From Diphasiastrum complanatum (taxonomy: Eukaryota > Streptophyta > Lycopodiopsida > Lycopodiales > Lycopodiaceae): a stretch of 64,000 nt of DNA. Below are positions 35,201-45,560 of the stretch, in pieces (within the stretch, counting starts at the first letter, position 1; every line of letters begins with the position of its first letter). A program made the position numbers and the translations under genes. The stretch covers positions 22,530,160 through 22,594,159 of the forward strand of contig CM055102.1 in assembly GCA_029204225.1 (NCBI GenBank), given 5' to 3'. Below the pieces are notes generated by a model that was given only the letters and a program-made list of their open reading frames with translations, did not search any database and was not told where the DNA came from.

Positions 35201-38200
35201 GCAAAGACATTGTTTGTTGTCAACTTTGATCCAGTTCACACCAGGGTTCGTGACCTCGAGAGACACTTTGAACCATATGGAAAGCTGGTGCGGGTTCATA
35301 TCAGGAAAAATTTTGCTTTTGTACAATATGAAACGCAGGAGGAAGCAACAAAAGCCTTAGAGTGTACAAATATGAGGTGAGGCAACACACTTGGTATATT
35401 GTCTTTATAATATTTTACTTTCTTTGCTTGTATATTTTTTGATGCCTTTGCACATTCATTGCTCAAGAATCATGAATGCCATCATATGTTGCAGCTATGG
35501 GTAGGGTCAGGTGATTTGCTTCGAGGTCATACTATATATATGAAGACAATAGTTAATCGTGTCAGAATTTGTGATACAAATTCTAGATGAAGATACTAGT
35601 CGGAATAGTTGTGGTGGGGCGCCAGCCTTCTTATAGAATTCTTCTAATGATTGATAAAAGCTAATGAGCCTAAAGTAAATAGCAAAATAACAAAAGCTAT
35701 TTACTAATAATACTACCTATATATGGTAAGAACCAAAAACGAACTTCTAAGTACTAAATAGATCCTAATCTATTTGTAGTGCACCCACCTACATGCATAA
35801 GCCTTAAAAAACGAATTTACTATAAATAGAATGGTCCTTAAAAGTAGCACGCAGGCATGGCCAAACCATCATTAAGGGGTATCAAATAAACATTAATTCC
35901 TAACACTCCCTCTTAATGTTTACTTTGTTATCTATTACTCCTAGTTCTTTAAACTTCTGAAATTTTTCTTTGCCAAGATCTTTGGTAAAGACTTCTGCGA
36001 CTTGTTCTTCCGTAGGGCAATAGATAAGCTCCACTTCATCACTTTGAATTTTCTCTCTGATGAAGTGTTGTACTACTTCAATATGCTTTGTCGTGCTGTG
36101 AAAAACTGGATTTTTCGCCAATTTAATACAACTCTGATTATCGCATTGAAGTACCGTAGGTGAATCTTGTACCATATGTAGATCATGTAGAATCCTTCGC
36201 AACCATATTGCTTCACATGTTGCACTTGTAGTAGCTCGATATTCTACCTCTGTAGATGATAAAGCAATAGTATGCTGCTTCTTTGAACTCCAAGAGATAG
36301 CACCAGAACCAAGATTAAAAGCATAACTTGTAGTAGATCTTTGGTCTTCCGCATCTCCAGCCCAATCAACATCCACATATCCTGGTAACTTCAAATTATC
36401 TTGTCTACCATAGAGAATACCAAATCTCAAAGTGCCCTGGATATATCCGAGTATTCGCTTAGCAGCTTTCCAATGAATCTCTTAGGCTTAGCCATAAACT
36501 GACTAACCATACTCACAACATAAAAGCAATATTTGGTCTTGTAGTAGTTAGATAGATTAAGCTTCCAACAAGCTTTCTATATAACGTCTCATCTACATCC
36601 TGATCTTCCTCAGCTTTAGTAAGCTTACATGCACTATCATATGGTGTAGAAATAGGCTTGCACTCTGACATATTGAACTTTTCAAGAAGTTCATGAGCAT
36701 ACTTAGATTGAGAAATAAATAGTCCCTGTGCTACTCTTCATACCTCAATCTCAAGAAAATATTGTAGTGAACCAAGATCTTTCATATCAAACTCTAATGA
36801 GAGATCTTTCTTGATTCCCTGAATCATACTATGATCTAATCCTGTAATAATAAGATCATCCACATACATCATTACAATAACAATATGATTATCCCTGATC
36901 AAAACATAAAGTGTATGCTCAAAACTACTTCTCTGAAAGCCAAGCTCCTCAAAGTATGTGTCAATCCTCGTGTACCACGCCCTAGGTGCCTGCTTAAGTC
37001 CATATAGTGCCTTGTCCAACCTGCAAACCTTGTCTTCATGTCCTGCTACTATGTATCCCTATGGCTGCTCCATGCAGACTTCTTCCTCTAGAAATCCATT
37101 CAGGAATGCACTCTTTACATCCATTTGTTTTCTCATAGTCAATCCCTTCCTGTTGAGCATAACCTTTTGCCACCAATCTTGCCTTATGTTTATCTATAGA
37201 ACCATCTGATTTGTACTTAGTTCTATAGACCCACTTGCATCCAATGGCCTTTTTACCTGTAGGTAACTGAACAAGTCTCCAAGTCTTGTTCTTCGTTATT
37301 GAGTCGTACTCCTCATCCATAGCTTTTCTCCAAATATCCTCTTTTTCAGCTTCTCTAAAAGTAGATGGATCCTTGGTTTCTAATATTGTGGCCATATATG
37401 CAAAATGTACATCCCCATCTTCATGATGATCTTCCTGTCGAACCTCCTATCGATCTTGATCTTCATAATGCTTTTCAAGTCTAGTTGATCTCCTCGTTCC
37501 ATGTGTATTGGATTCTCCCTGTTCCATAATAACACTATCCTTGATAGTTTTATAGTACCACCTAGGCAATCTTCTAGCTTCTAATGTAGGATGCTTCTTG
37601 CCTGGTGAAGTAGGAGTATCCCATATACTTGACCTCTCCTTTCTCTTTCCTATCTCAACCAAAGTCACTCTAGGTTCTTGAATTGGCGTAGACGATACAT
37701 GTGTCGATTCAGGTTCCTGTAATAACTCAATATAGGGATTCCTCCATCTTGATCCTTATCAAAATATATCTTTGTATCTTTATGAGTTGATTCCTCATCA
37801 AAGACTACATCCCTACTTATGATTATTTTCTTACGTATCCCTTCTCTTGATTATCATAACCAAGAAATAAACACTTGGTCGCCTTAGAATCCAATTTGCT
37901 CCTTGAATCCTTAGGTATGTAAGAATAAGCAATACTCCCAAACACTCTCAAATGACTTACATTTGGCTTCCTACTCGTGTAAGCTTCCTCTGGAGTTTGA
38001 TTCTCTACAACCTTTGTAGGACTTCGATTCAAAAGATAAACCGCCGTCTTTACTACTTCACCCCAAAACATATTTGGAAGATTTTTACTCTTGAGCATAC
38101 TCCTTGCAGTTTCTACTATAGCTGGTTCTTTCTTTCTGCAACTTCATTTTATTGAGGCGTGTCCGTATTTGCAAATTGTGTCTTTATACCTTAATCCTTG

Positions 38201-41200
38201 CAAAACACCTGAAATTCCGTAGAAAGGTACTCTCTCCCTTTGTCCGAGCGAAGTATCTTAATTTGTCTATTTGTTTCTTTCTCCACCTGTGTTTTAAACC
38301 ATGTGAAATACTTGAAAGCTTCACTCTTATTCATCTGAAGATAGATCCATGTCTTCCTAGAATAGTCATCCACAAACACCATAAAGTTACTTGCTCCCCC
38401 ATAAGATTGAGTCCTCATAGGACCACACAAATTTGTATGAACAAGTTCTAGAACATTTTTCGCCCTGAATGTACACAACCTTCACAAACCTTGTGATCAG
38501 AAATGTTTCTTGGTTTCCAAGGGAAGGCTCGAACCTGGGACCAAAGAAACTTTGGATGCCAAGCTAACCAGTTGAGCCAACCCCTTTGGGTTGTGATCAG
38601 AAATGACTTGAGGTAAACCTGTAACCATGTTAAATTTCCTCAAGACTTGTAGACTTTTGTGATTCAGATGTCCAAACCTTTCGTGCCATAACTTAACTCA
38701 ATTATCCAGTATCCGCAACACTTGCATGATGATCCATCACCTGAGCTTGAAGTTTATACAACCGCCCTGCAAGTATGCCCTCAGCTACTACTTCATTATT
38801 TTTCCTCTTGATGAGACACCGCTGTTCATCAAACCGCACCACCATGTGTTGCTTTGCAATAGCTGATATTGAGAGTAAGTTTTTCTTGATTCTTGGTACG
38901 TAAAGCACATCCTTTATGTTTCCAATCTCCCCTGAAGGTAGTTGTACTTGTACTTTTCCAACTCCCTTTATATCATATGTATAGTTGCCCCCCAACTTCA
39001 CATTTGACCCATCATCTAAATTTTGAAAATTAGATAGCCAGTCTCGCCTAGGTGTCATGTGCTTCGAAGCTTCTGAATCAATAAACCAATAGTCATCTTC
39101 CTTCGAGAAGCCACCACCAGAAGATGTCGATGCCAAAAACAACTCATAGTCTTCAAGATCCAAAGCACTCAATTTTGCATTAGATGTTTCTTCTTCTTCA
39201 GCAAAATTCCCGTCTTGCTTTTTCTTGAATTTGTTGTGCCAGCAGTCCTTGGATAATGTCCTGATTTTCCGCAAATAAAGCAGTTTCCTTTTCGAACCAC
39301 TTTCTTTCCATCTTTTGACCGATTTGATTGATTCTCCTCCATATCTTGCTGCTTTTTCTTCTTCTTCTTCCCTTTGCCACCCTTCTTGGAACTTTGCTCT
39401 TGCTTTTTTGCCAAGAATGCCTGTTCCTTGAAATCGTCCCTGTTGACAGTATTTTGTCGTCTCATTTCTTCCTGTAGTAAGATGGCATTTAGCTCATCGA
39501 AAGAAGGCCTCGTTTCTCTTAACGATAGCATCATTACAAAGTTCTGATAGGCCAAAGGTAGACTATTAAGTACAATGGATACCAATACTGAATCTTGAAG
39601 ACTTTCTTCAATTGCAATAAGTTGGCCTCTCAAATCTTTCACTCGAGTAAAGTAGTCCGTTACTGATTCACATGTACCTATCTTCAACGTGTGAAGCTTA
39701 TTAGTGACTGATTTACCGTCTCATACAAGTTCTTCAGTATATCCCAAGCCTCCTTAGGGTCCAGGCAACATCTTTGATATGAGGTATTATCATATCTCTA
39801 ACTGATAAGTTGATGATATGATGAGCTTTTCTTCTACGTCTTTCATAATCCCGCAACTCTCTGTTAGTGGTAGGAGGTATCTCGACACCTATGATGATCT
39901 CCCAATATTCTCTATCTTGGAGAATATTTTGCATCTTGAACTTCCATATGCTGTAGTTCGTTCCATCTATAGCTTGCTAGACTCCGGCAACACAACATCG
40001 TTCAATCTTGCCATTGTATTGATCTACAACAACTCCCAACAACCTGATTTTAGTTTAACAATTAGATCTGTCCAGAAACAGCCTTCCCTGGATATCACCT
40101 GTCCTGGTACTGCCTGTCTGAACCTGCACCAGGTCTGCCTTCCTCAGCTGCTCCTACACCTGCTCAGTTACCGCCTGCACCAGGTCTGCCTACCTCAGAT
40201 GCTGCCTGTCCGGGCCTGCACCAGGTCCGCCTACCTTAGATGCTACCTGTCTGGGCCTGCAACAGGTCCTGCTGCCCTCAGAAGTGCCTTCCGACCTCAG
40301 AAGTACTTTCCCCAGCTACTGCCTCCTCAAGAAGTATCTGCACTAGGTACCGCCACCCTCAGAAGTACCTGAAACAGATCCACCGTCCTCAGGTAAAGCC
40401 TGCTCCAGACGTGACCTGCACCAAAAAACTAGCAAACAAATAGAAAACTTCTGATTCAGGTCTGTCATCAGCCAATAACTTTCCTTCAATCTTCTCCTAG
40501 AAGATTCCCGTTGTTTTCCTAATAACGTTGACTCCACATGCAGCTTCAGCTCCTCTAATCTGATTGCACACCTGCAAATACAAACTCTCTCTCTCACCAA
40601 AGAACCTTGCTCTGATACCATGCCAGAATTTGTGATACAAATTTTAGATGAAGATACTAGTCCTACTAGCACTCACACAAAACTAAGCATAGAGAAAATT
40701 CAGATCATAGGAGAATTGAGCAATTGGCATAATAGAATTGAATGGAATAGTTGTGGTGGGGCGCTAGCCTTCTTATATAGTTTCTCTAATGATTGATAAA
40801 AGCTAATGAGCCTAAAGTAAATAGCAAAATAACAAAAGCTATTTACTAATAATACTACCTATATATGGTAAGACACGAACTTCTAAGTACTAAATAGATC
40901 CTAATCTATTTGTAGTGCACCCATTACATGCATAAGCCTTAAAAAAACGAATTTACTATAAATAGAATGGCCCCTAAAAATAGCACGCAGGCATGGCCAA
41001 ACCATAATTAAGGGGTATCAAATAAACATTAATTCCTAACAAATTGATGGTTGGAGTTGTAGGTTTTTTTTTTTGGATTGACTCATGAATGTGCTATTTC
41101 AAGGATTGAAAGTGATATGTTGGTTTTGCAGCAAAGTGTTGGATTGGGTGATCAGTGTTGAATATGCTGTTCGTGAAAATGGTGATCCTCCAGTGAGAAG

Positions 41201-41466
41201 ATACGGAGGTCCTCGTCGCAGTCCAAGCCCACGGCATGGTGGTTTGAGGTCAAGGGGTAGCCCCGATTATGGTCGTGGTCGGAGCCCAAACGGTCGATAC
41301 CCTAGGTATATCTTTTGCATCTTTTTGGGCTTTTGGCATCTTATTAACTTTGGGTTCCATGAGAGCTTGGCTGAACAGAAGTATATTTGTTTGCAGCCGT
41401 TCCCCACCACGAGGCTATCGTAGCAGATCGCCAGACTATCGACCTTATTCCGTTGCAGGCCGTTGA
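29111..41466 (+). CDS. RS40-like: Arginine/serine-rich splicing factor, RS subfamily (five coding exons)
   Basis: Joining 29111-29216, 34891-35003, 35141-35376, 41132-41305 and 41397-41466 gives 696 coding bases plus stop (232 residues) with every junction GT-AG and in frame. RRM1 has RNP2 VFCGRF and RNP1 [11 protein letters not shown]2 has RNP2 LFVVNFD and RNP1 NFAFVQYE. A short Arg/Ser/Pro tail follows ([30 protein letters not shown]). These match plant SR proteins RS40/RS41/RS31, nuclear pre-mRNA splicing factors in spliceosome assembly and splice-site choice. The RS tail is shorter than in Arabidopsis RS40 and nearer RS31 in length. The RRM1 wording (YDARE, EFGR) is more RS40-like. Introns 1 and 3 are swollen by transposons. 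No stop or frameshift is present, so the gene may be functional. Confidence 0.88.
29595..30423. mobile_element. hAT-like non-autonomous element, 829 bp, in intron 1
   Basis: Perfect 8-bp target duplication gttctttg (29587-29594 and 30424-30431). Terminal inverted repeats of 13 bp, CATAGTTGCAGCG and CGCTGCAACTATG. Both subterminal regions are packed with gaatcgcgattc palindromes. The centre (about 29960-30170) is G/C-rich with many G runs. No transposase frame. An 8-bp duplication and CA...TG ends are hAT hallmarks. Confidence 0.9.
30477..30806. mobile_element. Related hAT-like MITE, 330 bp, in intron 1
   Basis: Ends CATAGATGCACCAGCGATTC and GAATCGCGATTCACTGCAACTATG, with flanking octamers attgtgat (30469-30476) and attttgat (30807-30814) matching at 7 of 8 positions. 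It shares the gaatcgcgattc subterminal words with the 829-bp element and includes cagtagtttcaggtc repeats in the middle. Confidence 0.8.
31356..31768. mobile_element. Chimeric hAT-like MITE, 413 bp, in intron 1
   Basis: Perfect 8-bp target duplication ctatcatc (31348-31355 and 31769-31776). Ends CATAGAATTAATG and CTACG-type inverted end. Outer parts carry gaaccgtacggttc-type inverted repeats like 28415. The interior (about 31426-31634) is a copy of the right half of the 829-bp element (from ccaactcc-gagtgaaaacac to its right end). Confidence 0.85.
31777..34400. other. Remainder of SR intron 1, no gene recognised
   Basis: AT-rich with scattered short frames (longest 128 codons at 32651-33037, no known motif and no codon pattern I trust). 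No transposon boundaries recognised. Confidence 0.5.
34411..34619 (+). other. Candidate stop-containing cassette exon in SR intron 1
   Basis: After an acceptor-like ggcgcag, the sequence is richer in G/C than its surroundings. If spliced to exon 1 in phase it would read on ([16 protein letters not shown]) to a TAG at 34617-34619. Plant RS-subfamily genes are known to produce premature-stop isoforms by alternative splicing of the long intron that interrupts RRM1. The position fits; the exon itself is inferred and its 3' end is not defined. Confidence 0.3.
34891..35003 (+). CDS. RS40-like: SR gene exon 2 (RRM1 C-terminal half)
   Basis: Acceptor tttaaatcag precedes the exon. It encodes [20 protein letters not shown] and [15 protein letters not shown] and ends at aag/gttgtt in phase 0. 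The donor is weak, but it is the only one that joins to exon 3 at the position expected for this family. Confidence 0.85.
35141..35376 (+). CDS. RS40-like: SR gene exon 3 (linker and RRM2)
   Basis: Acceptor ggttatgcag. The exon encodes [39 protein letters not shown] and [18 protein letters not shown]. It ends atgag/gtgagg in phase 2. The donor is only 183 bp from the inserted copia element. Confidence 0.9.
35560..35905 (-). repeat. 3' LTR, family A element
   Basis: 346 bp. Lacks about 80 bases present in the 5' LTR (between actagtc and ggaatagttg), so the pair is unequal in length. Otherwise closely similar to 40621-41041. Confidence 0.93.
35900..36480 (-). pseudogene. RNase H of family A element
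   Basis: - strand: [70 protein letters not shown]. The RNase H acidic residues (VDWAGD, SSTEVEY, CDNQS) are visible. The frame is open from 36430 to the element end and runs a few codons into the LTR. Confidence 0.92.
36481..37440 (-). pseudogene. Reverse transcriptase of family A element
   Basis: - strand: [53 protein letters not shown]. The next segment up to the conserved [15 protein letters not shown] is missing about 26 residues, with a frame change near 37125-37130. Then [15 protein letters not shown] and [10 protein letters not shown] with YVDD intact. Confidence 0.92.
37823..38700 (-). pseudogene. Integrase of family A element
   Basis: - strand: zinc-finger end [12 protein letters not shown] (split by a SINE), VHTNLCGPM (the first catalytic Asp is Asn), [10 protein letters not shown], then [39 protein letters not shown] and KCLFLGYD. 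A frameshift lies near 38110-38190. Confidence 0.9.
38491..38605 (-). mobile_element. Very short tRNA-derived SINE with 15-bp target duplication
   Basis: An 85-bp insert (38506-38590) is flanked by identical 15-bp ttgtgatcagaaatg (38491-38505 and 38591-38605). On the - strand it has an A box TGGCTCAACTGG and a B box GGTTCGAGCC at tRNA-like spacing, as in the plant Au-type SINE head. Removing it restores the integrase zinc-finger frame. It lacks the longer tRNA-unrelated body usual for Au SINEs. Confidence 0.85.
38702..39274 (-). pseudogene. Protease and pre-integrase region, family A element
   Basis: - strand: [20 protein letters not shown], where the active-site DSG has become DSE, then [17 protein letters not shown] and [14 protein letters not shown] of GAG-pre-integrase. 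190 codons open. Confidence 0.9.
39169..40014 (-). pseudogene. gag of family A element
   Basis: - strand: [15 protein letters not shown] (Trp intact), [14 protein letters not shown], then [20 protein letters not shown] and [19 protein letters not shown], and a zinc-knuckle-like [13 protein letters not shown] in which the last Cys is lost at a frameshift. The frame is broken near 39730 and near the start. Confidence 0.88.
40106..40280. repeat. Minisatellite in the leader of the family A element
   Basis: Four degenerate 41-48 bp units of the form gcctgcaccaggtctgcctacctcagatgctgcct. They lie between PBS and gag on the element's 5' side. Confidence 0.75.
40609..40620 (-). other. Primer-binding site, family A element
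   Basis: Reads TGGTATCAGAGC on the - strand and abuts the 5' LTR end at 40621. Confidence 0.88.
40621..41041 (-). repeat. 5' LTR, family A element
   Basis: 421 bp, TG...CA termini. On the - strand it starts TGTTAGGAATTAATG and ends just before the PBS. Confidence 0.93.
41132..41305 (+). CDS. RS40-like: SR gene exon 4 (end of RRM2 and RS region)
   Basis: Acceptor ttggttttgcag, only 85 bp after the copia insertion duplicate. The split Ser codon restores [16 protein letters not shown], as in RS proteins. Then [16 protein letters not shown] and [14 protein letters not shown]. Ends ccctag/gtatat in phase 2. Confidence 0.9.
41397..41466 (+). CDS. RS40-like: SR gene exon 5 (C-terminal RS tail and stop)
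   Basis: Acceptor tgtttgcag. Encodes [19 protein letters not shown] and ends AGR with TGA at 41464-41466. Confidence 0.88.
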
Positions 41467-42050
41467 AGGAGGGGCTTCTAATTGAGAGATTATTAGAGTA
41501 AGAGTGTTAGTAATTAGGTCACATGGTCATATTTAATATGTGCATATTTTGGGTGGTTCTAGAAAGCTAGATGAAGGCTTGTTTTCGTCATTCCAAGTAG
41601 GCTCTATATATTTTACAACATTAGCAGTTTGTTGCACTGTCATCTGCTCGTAGATGTATCATTCATACTCTCCAACTTTGAGTCATTTGGTTTTGAAATC
41701 TGTGGTTGCTTCAGTCTAGTGAACACAAGTGGACCTCAAATGTATCATGCCAATCGATCAAAATCGAGGATCTTTGAGAAATGTGCACCTGCTGGTTGTA
41801 TTTTTTTCTGTTATATTCGTCCATGCATGGACGGGGAATAGAACCTGGGTGGGCATGGCCAACCCAAGCACACTACACTACATTACACCACACATGGGCT
41901 GTTTTTTTGTATTTTTTTTTGAATCTTGAATCTGTCTCTAATAACCATAGTGATTCTAGTTGAGATTTGAATATAGGTGCTACTCTGAGCTGAAGATTTT
42001 TTCTCCCAAAACATTATACTTAGGGCATTGAATAAAGGTAACTAGTGTGG
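41467..42050 (+). other. Probable 3' untranslated region of the SR gene
   Basis: No coding beyond the stop. A near-upstream polyadenylation signal AATAAAG lies at about 42034. The segment near 41815-41900 (gaacctgggtgggcatggcc) has a B-box-like word on the - strand and may be a SINE fragment, which is not certain. Confidence 0.4.
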
Positions 42051-42425
42051 TTTTTGCTCAATTATAAATATTATTCTTACAAATATCGATCTGAATATTT
42101 TTACTATTTGCACTCATTGGTAAGTTCGAACTTCAAAGAAAGTGCTTGGAATCTCTGTTTTCACTCTGCTATTGTGAATTTTCAAAGAAAGCTTTGACTC
42201 TGAATCTCCATGCCCTCCCTCATATAACGATGTTCAGAACTCTTGGCTTCATTGTTTGGGTTAGTAACTTGCTATATAACTGTTGAAAACGTTGCTCTTG
42301 AGTTAATTCAAGAGTTTGCATTTTAAACTTTGCTCTTCCATGTACATCTTCATTCCAAAAGTTTTTCAACCATCTACCATGTTACTACAATGAGTAATTT
42401 CCAGCAGGAAGATTCCAAGCAAAAA

Positions 42426-42479
<54 letters not shown>

Positions 42480-42688
42480 CGTAGCTGGTGGTTAAGCTAA
42501 GCTGCTGCTTTTGTACCCTCACCATAGCTGGAGGTTAAGCTTTGATTTTATTTACGGTTTATTTCTGTTTTTATTCTATGTTTTAGCTGATAGAAATAAG
42601 TCCGGCATGGACAATGCTCCTTTTTGATATACTTTTTTTTTGTCTCATGTGCCCATGGGCACTCTGTAGACATTAATACATTCTATTC

Positions 42689-42737
<49 letters not shown>

Positions 42738-44670
42738 AAGTTGAATTTCATCCTCATCCCCTAACCATAAACTCTTATTCCAATCCCTATCCTAAATTCG
42801 AATCAAAGATAGCATGAGGAACCCATTTCAAAACTTAGGCCTATATTGGAGGGAATGTGTATATAGGTTTTTCAAGAACTTGGATTATCCTAATCTTGTA
42901 CAAATTAATCAAGTAAAACCTATACACAATCTTGGACATCTGAGAAATTTTTGAAGGTGCATTTATCAAAGAATTGTCTTCATTCGGACATCCATGTGCT
43001 CTTAGTCTAGACTATTGCTTTGTTGACACTTGCATAATGATAATAAAGTTTAAGGTTGTTAGATTGCCTAGTTCTCTAAACAAAGCACCCACCTTGGGCT
43101 AGGTGGAAAATTTGAAATGAATCTATTGGTTGTGTCTTGTTAGATTTGATGTTATCAAGCTACTTTCAAAGAATTTGGGTACCACAACAATTGATGGTAG
43201 GCAAAATCGTGGATTGAAACTTCTCGTCTTAAAGGTATAGTAATTCCATGTCCCATTGTGCCTCAAGGCCTTGGCGATTTTGTTGTCACACGGAAAATAT
43301 GTTTAACAAATGAGACCCTTGTTGGTATTGCTACTAATAGAAGTTTAGATGCTATCATTAGTTGCAGGCAAAACCATCAATCAAAACTTTTTAGTCTTGA
43401 CCTCACTATAAGATATAGTGAATTTTTACCCTCATGCCCAATTGTGGGCCTTTGTTATATTATTTGACGACATGTAGGAGATGTCCAGCAATTGAGTTGG
43501 TTGTATGGCTACTTATAAAAGTCTAGGTTGTGCATTGTTTATACAAAGTATAGCTTATGAAAAATAGAGAAAAAACTTGTTTGAAAAAATATTAGAGCAA
43601 TTTTATTAGCACTAAGTGTGATAGATTCGTACAACCTATTATATTACCTTCTTCCTTTCCACACAAATGAAACAATCAACAAGCATGTCTCCAATGATAT
43701 GCATTTAGGCCTTAACTCTTGCTCACCTTGTGTGGTTACTCAAGGTATAGTTGCCACGTAGGATTGATTAGCATTAAATTAATTATGATTAGAAAACTTG
43801 TTTAGACAAGGAAGAGGCCCTTTTTGAGTCCAAATGGAGCCCTAATGTGTTTGTACGTTAATAAAGAGATGTTACTATAAATTAAACATGACTTGGAATA
43901 TTATGCTAAAGTGACAAGACTAGTACTTGATTTTTGTTTCTGTAGAAAAACTATTTTCAAAATAAAATATGCTGCACATGCATCAAGAGTGATGGGCAAG
44001 AGATGCATGAAAGACACATTGTTGAACTTCATTTGTGGAAGTTTCGACAAAAAGGTGAGGGTCAACTATCAAATTTGAAAGATGTTCAGGTTTGTTAATT
44101 TTATAGGACTGTTTCTTTTGTACTCATTATAATGCTCATCGTCATATGTATGCTACTTATTGAATTTGTTTAATGTGTATAGCTAATAATTTGAATGCCA
44201 TTTCACGGAGTTGATCCATATGTGTTTAGTTACAATTATCGTCAAATTCTGATATGCATAAGGGAACAAAGAATGAAACAAATTCGAAAGGCAATCACAA
44301 TTGGAAAAAAGAGCAATGCACTTGATATTGGTGATGCTGATGATGAGGTACAACACGATTAAGCAATGCACAATATATTTCAATCTATCGGCAAAAAGGA
44401 AGATGGTTGGCTATCAACTCTCTCAAGTCTTGTAGTATGGGTGAGGGCTCGATCTACTAGGAGCCTTGGAGATGCAAATGCAAGCAAGTTGCCCACAAAA
44501 CTCTGTCCCTTATTTGCAAAACCAGAAGATGCATAGAAACTTACACCACATTCAACTCAACCAAACTCAAAGACACACCATCTCTTTGTAGCATGTTTTC
44601 TTATCCACCTTCAACCCTAGACCTAAGCACCTGCAAAGCGATAATAGATGAAGAGGACTCTAACATGTCA
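42051..44670. other. Intergenic, no gene recognised; CT microsatellites
   Basis: Holds pure CT runs at about 42431-42478 and 42692-42735. At 43140-43470 two diverged tandem copies are seen of a roughly 165-bp segment (ggtaggcaaaatcgtggattgaaacttc and gcaggcaaaaccatcaatcaaaac). Frames are under 70 codons and unrecognised. Confidence 0.5.
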
Positions 44671-44671
44671 T

Positions 44672-45003
44672 TTTGACTTTAGGCCAAAATGGAAGAATGA
44701 AATGTCGTAGTGTTAGATGTTGAATCATAAGCATGTGCTTGAATATGAACTATGTTATCGCTTTCATGGGAACGAGTCACAGTTAGAATCCTCTCTAGCT
44801 TTGAATGACATGTTAAAATTTAGCCTCACACTTTGCCATGTGCCATAATGTCGATCCTTGCCTAGATCGACAATCTCAACATAGCGAAACCATCCCCGTT
44901 GTAGCTCCTTGTCCTACATTATCAAGGGGATAGCTAGAGAAGATTCTAACATAGCCCTGCGACATTTCATTCTCACATTTTGGCCTAAAGTCCTTTTATT
45001 TTA
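44672..45003. repeat. Inverted repeat (foldback) with ~50-bp arms
   Basis: tctaacatgtcattttgact-ttaggccaaaat-gaagaatgaaatgtcg at 44660-44722 is the imperfect reverse complement of 44945-45003 (cgacatttcattctcacatt-ttggcctaaagtcc), with about 220 bp between. The right arm recurs at 61436-61480 next to family E copy 2. Confidence 0.7.
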
Positions 45004-45560
45004 ACTTCTACTTAAATCAAATAACTATGTGATCATCGGGTTGGACTTACACACGTAGGGCCAATTCCCTCTCACTTATTGACTGCTAATAAACGAATAA
45101 CTAATTAGAGTTGTCTCGATATCCGCAAACCCTCCAACAATATACCCCACCAAAATTGGTGGCGGTCCCATGACACCTTGCAAGAATTATTCACTTGGGG
45201 CTCTGATCGGACTTTTATTAGGTGATGTTGTACCACAAATTCCATACGCGGCTCATTGAAATCTCTGTCATGTGGAAGAGAACACTTATTTACCCCTGAC
45301 AACCAGTTGGAAGTCGTCCATGTGGTAATTTTTTTTTCCTTGAGCCTCCCAACATTGCTGCGCGATAGTACAATCTGGCTATTGGTAGCTGATCTTGAAC
45401 TTTATCGAAGATTTGGATTAAACGCAAGTGCCAGCAAACAGTCGTCCCATTTGCACTTAACAAATGCGAGCGTGACCAAGTCTTTTGCAAATATCGCAGA
45501 CCGCCTAACTGTTGGATCTAGAGATGTCAGGTACTCTTGGGCATAAGCTTGTAATGCTCG
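44980..45560 (-). pseudogene. Unrecognised repeated coding-like family E, copy 1
   Basis: - strand frames encode FNPNLRIFDKV-type, QDQLPIARLYYRAAMLGGS and NKCSLPHDRDFNEPRMEF, which match copy 2 at 61436-62105 (KDQLSVAHLYFHAAMMGGS, HRCFLPHNLDF) across frameshifts. The DNA downstream (ctatgtgatcat-ggttggacttacacacg, ctctcacttatt) is also shared. I do not recognise the protein. Its repeated nature suggests a retroelement gag or leader product. Confidence 0.5.

Larger units (their letters stand above)
35560..41041 (-). mobile_element. Ty1/copia element (family A) inserted antisense in SR intron 3
   Basis: TG...CA ends, flanking pentamers aatcg (35555-35559) and aattg (41042-41046) matching at 4 of 5. 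On the - strand: 5' LTR 40621-41041, PBS 40609-40620, gag, protease, integrase, RT, RNase H, purine tract 35906-35918, 3' LTR 35560-35905. The full domain set is recognisable, but the protease DSG is DSE, the integrase first Asp is Asn, and part of RT is deleted. A SINE interrupts integrase. Inactive but structurally well preserved. Confidence 0.95.

Noticed and set aside
38518-38590. A genuine tRNA gene on the - strand
   Set aside because: A and B boxes are present, but the sequence does not fold into a proper cloverleaf with paired acceptor stem by eye, and it is flanked by a 15-bp duplication, so a SINE explains it better.
41815-41900. Possible second SINE with a B-box-like word
   Set aside because: No convincing A box or target duplication.
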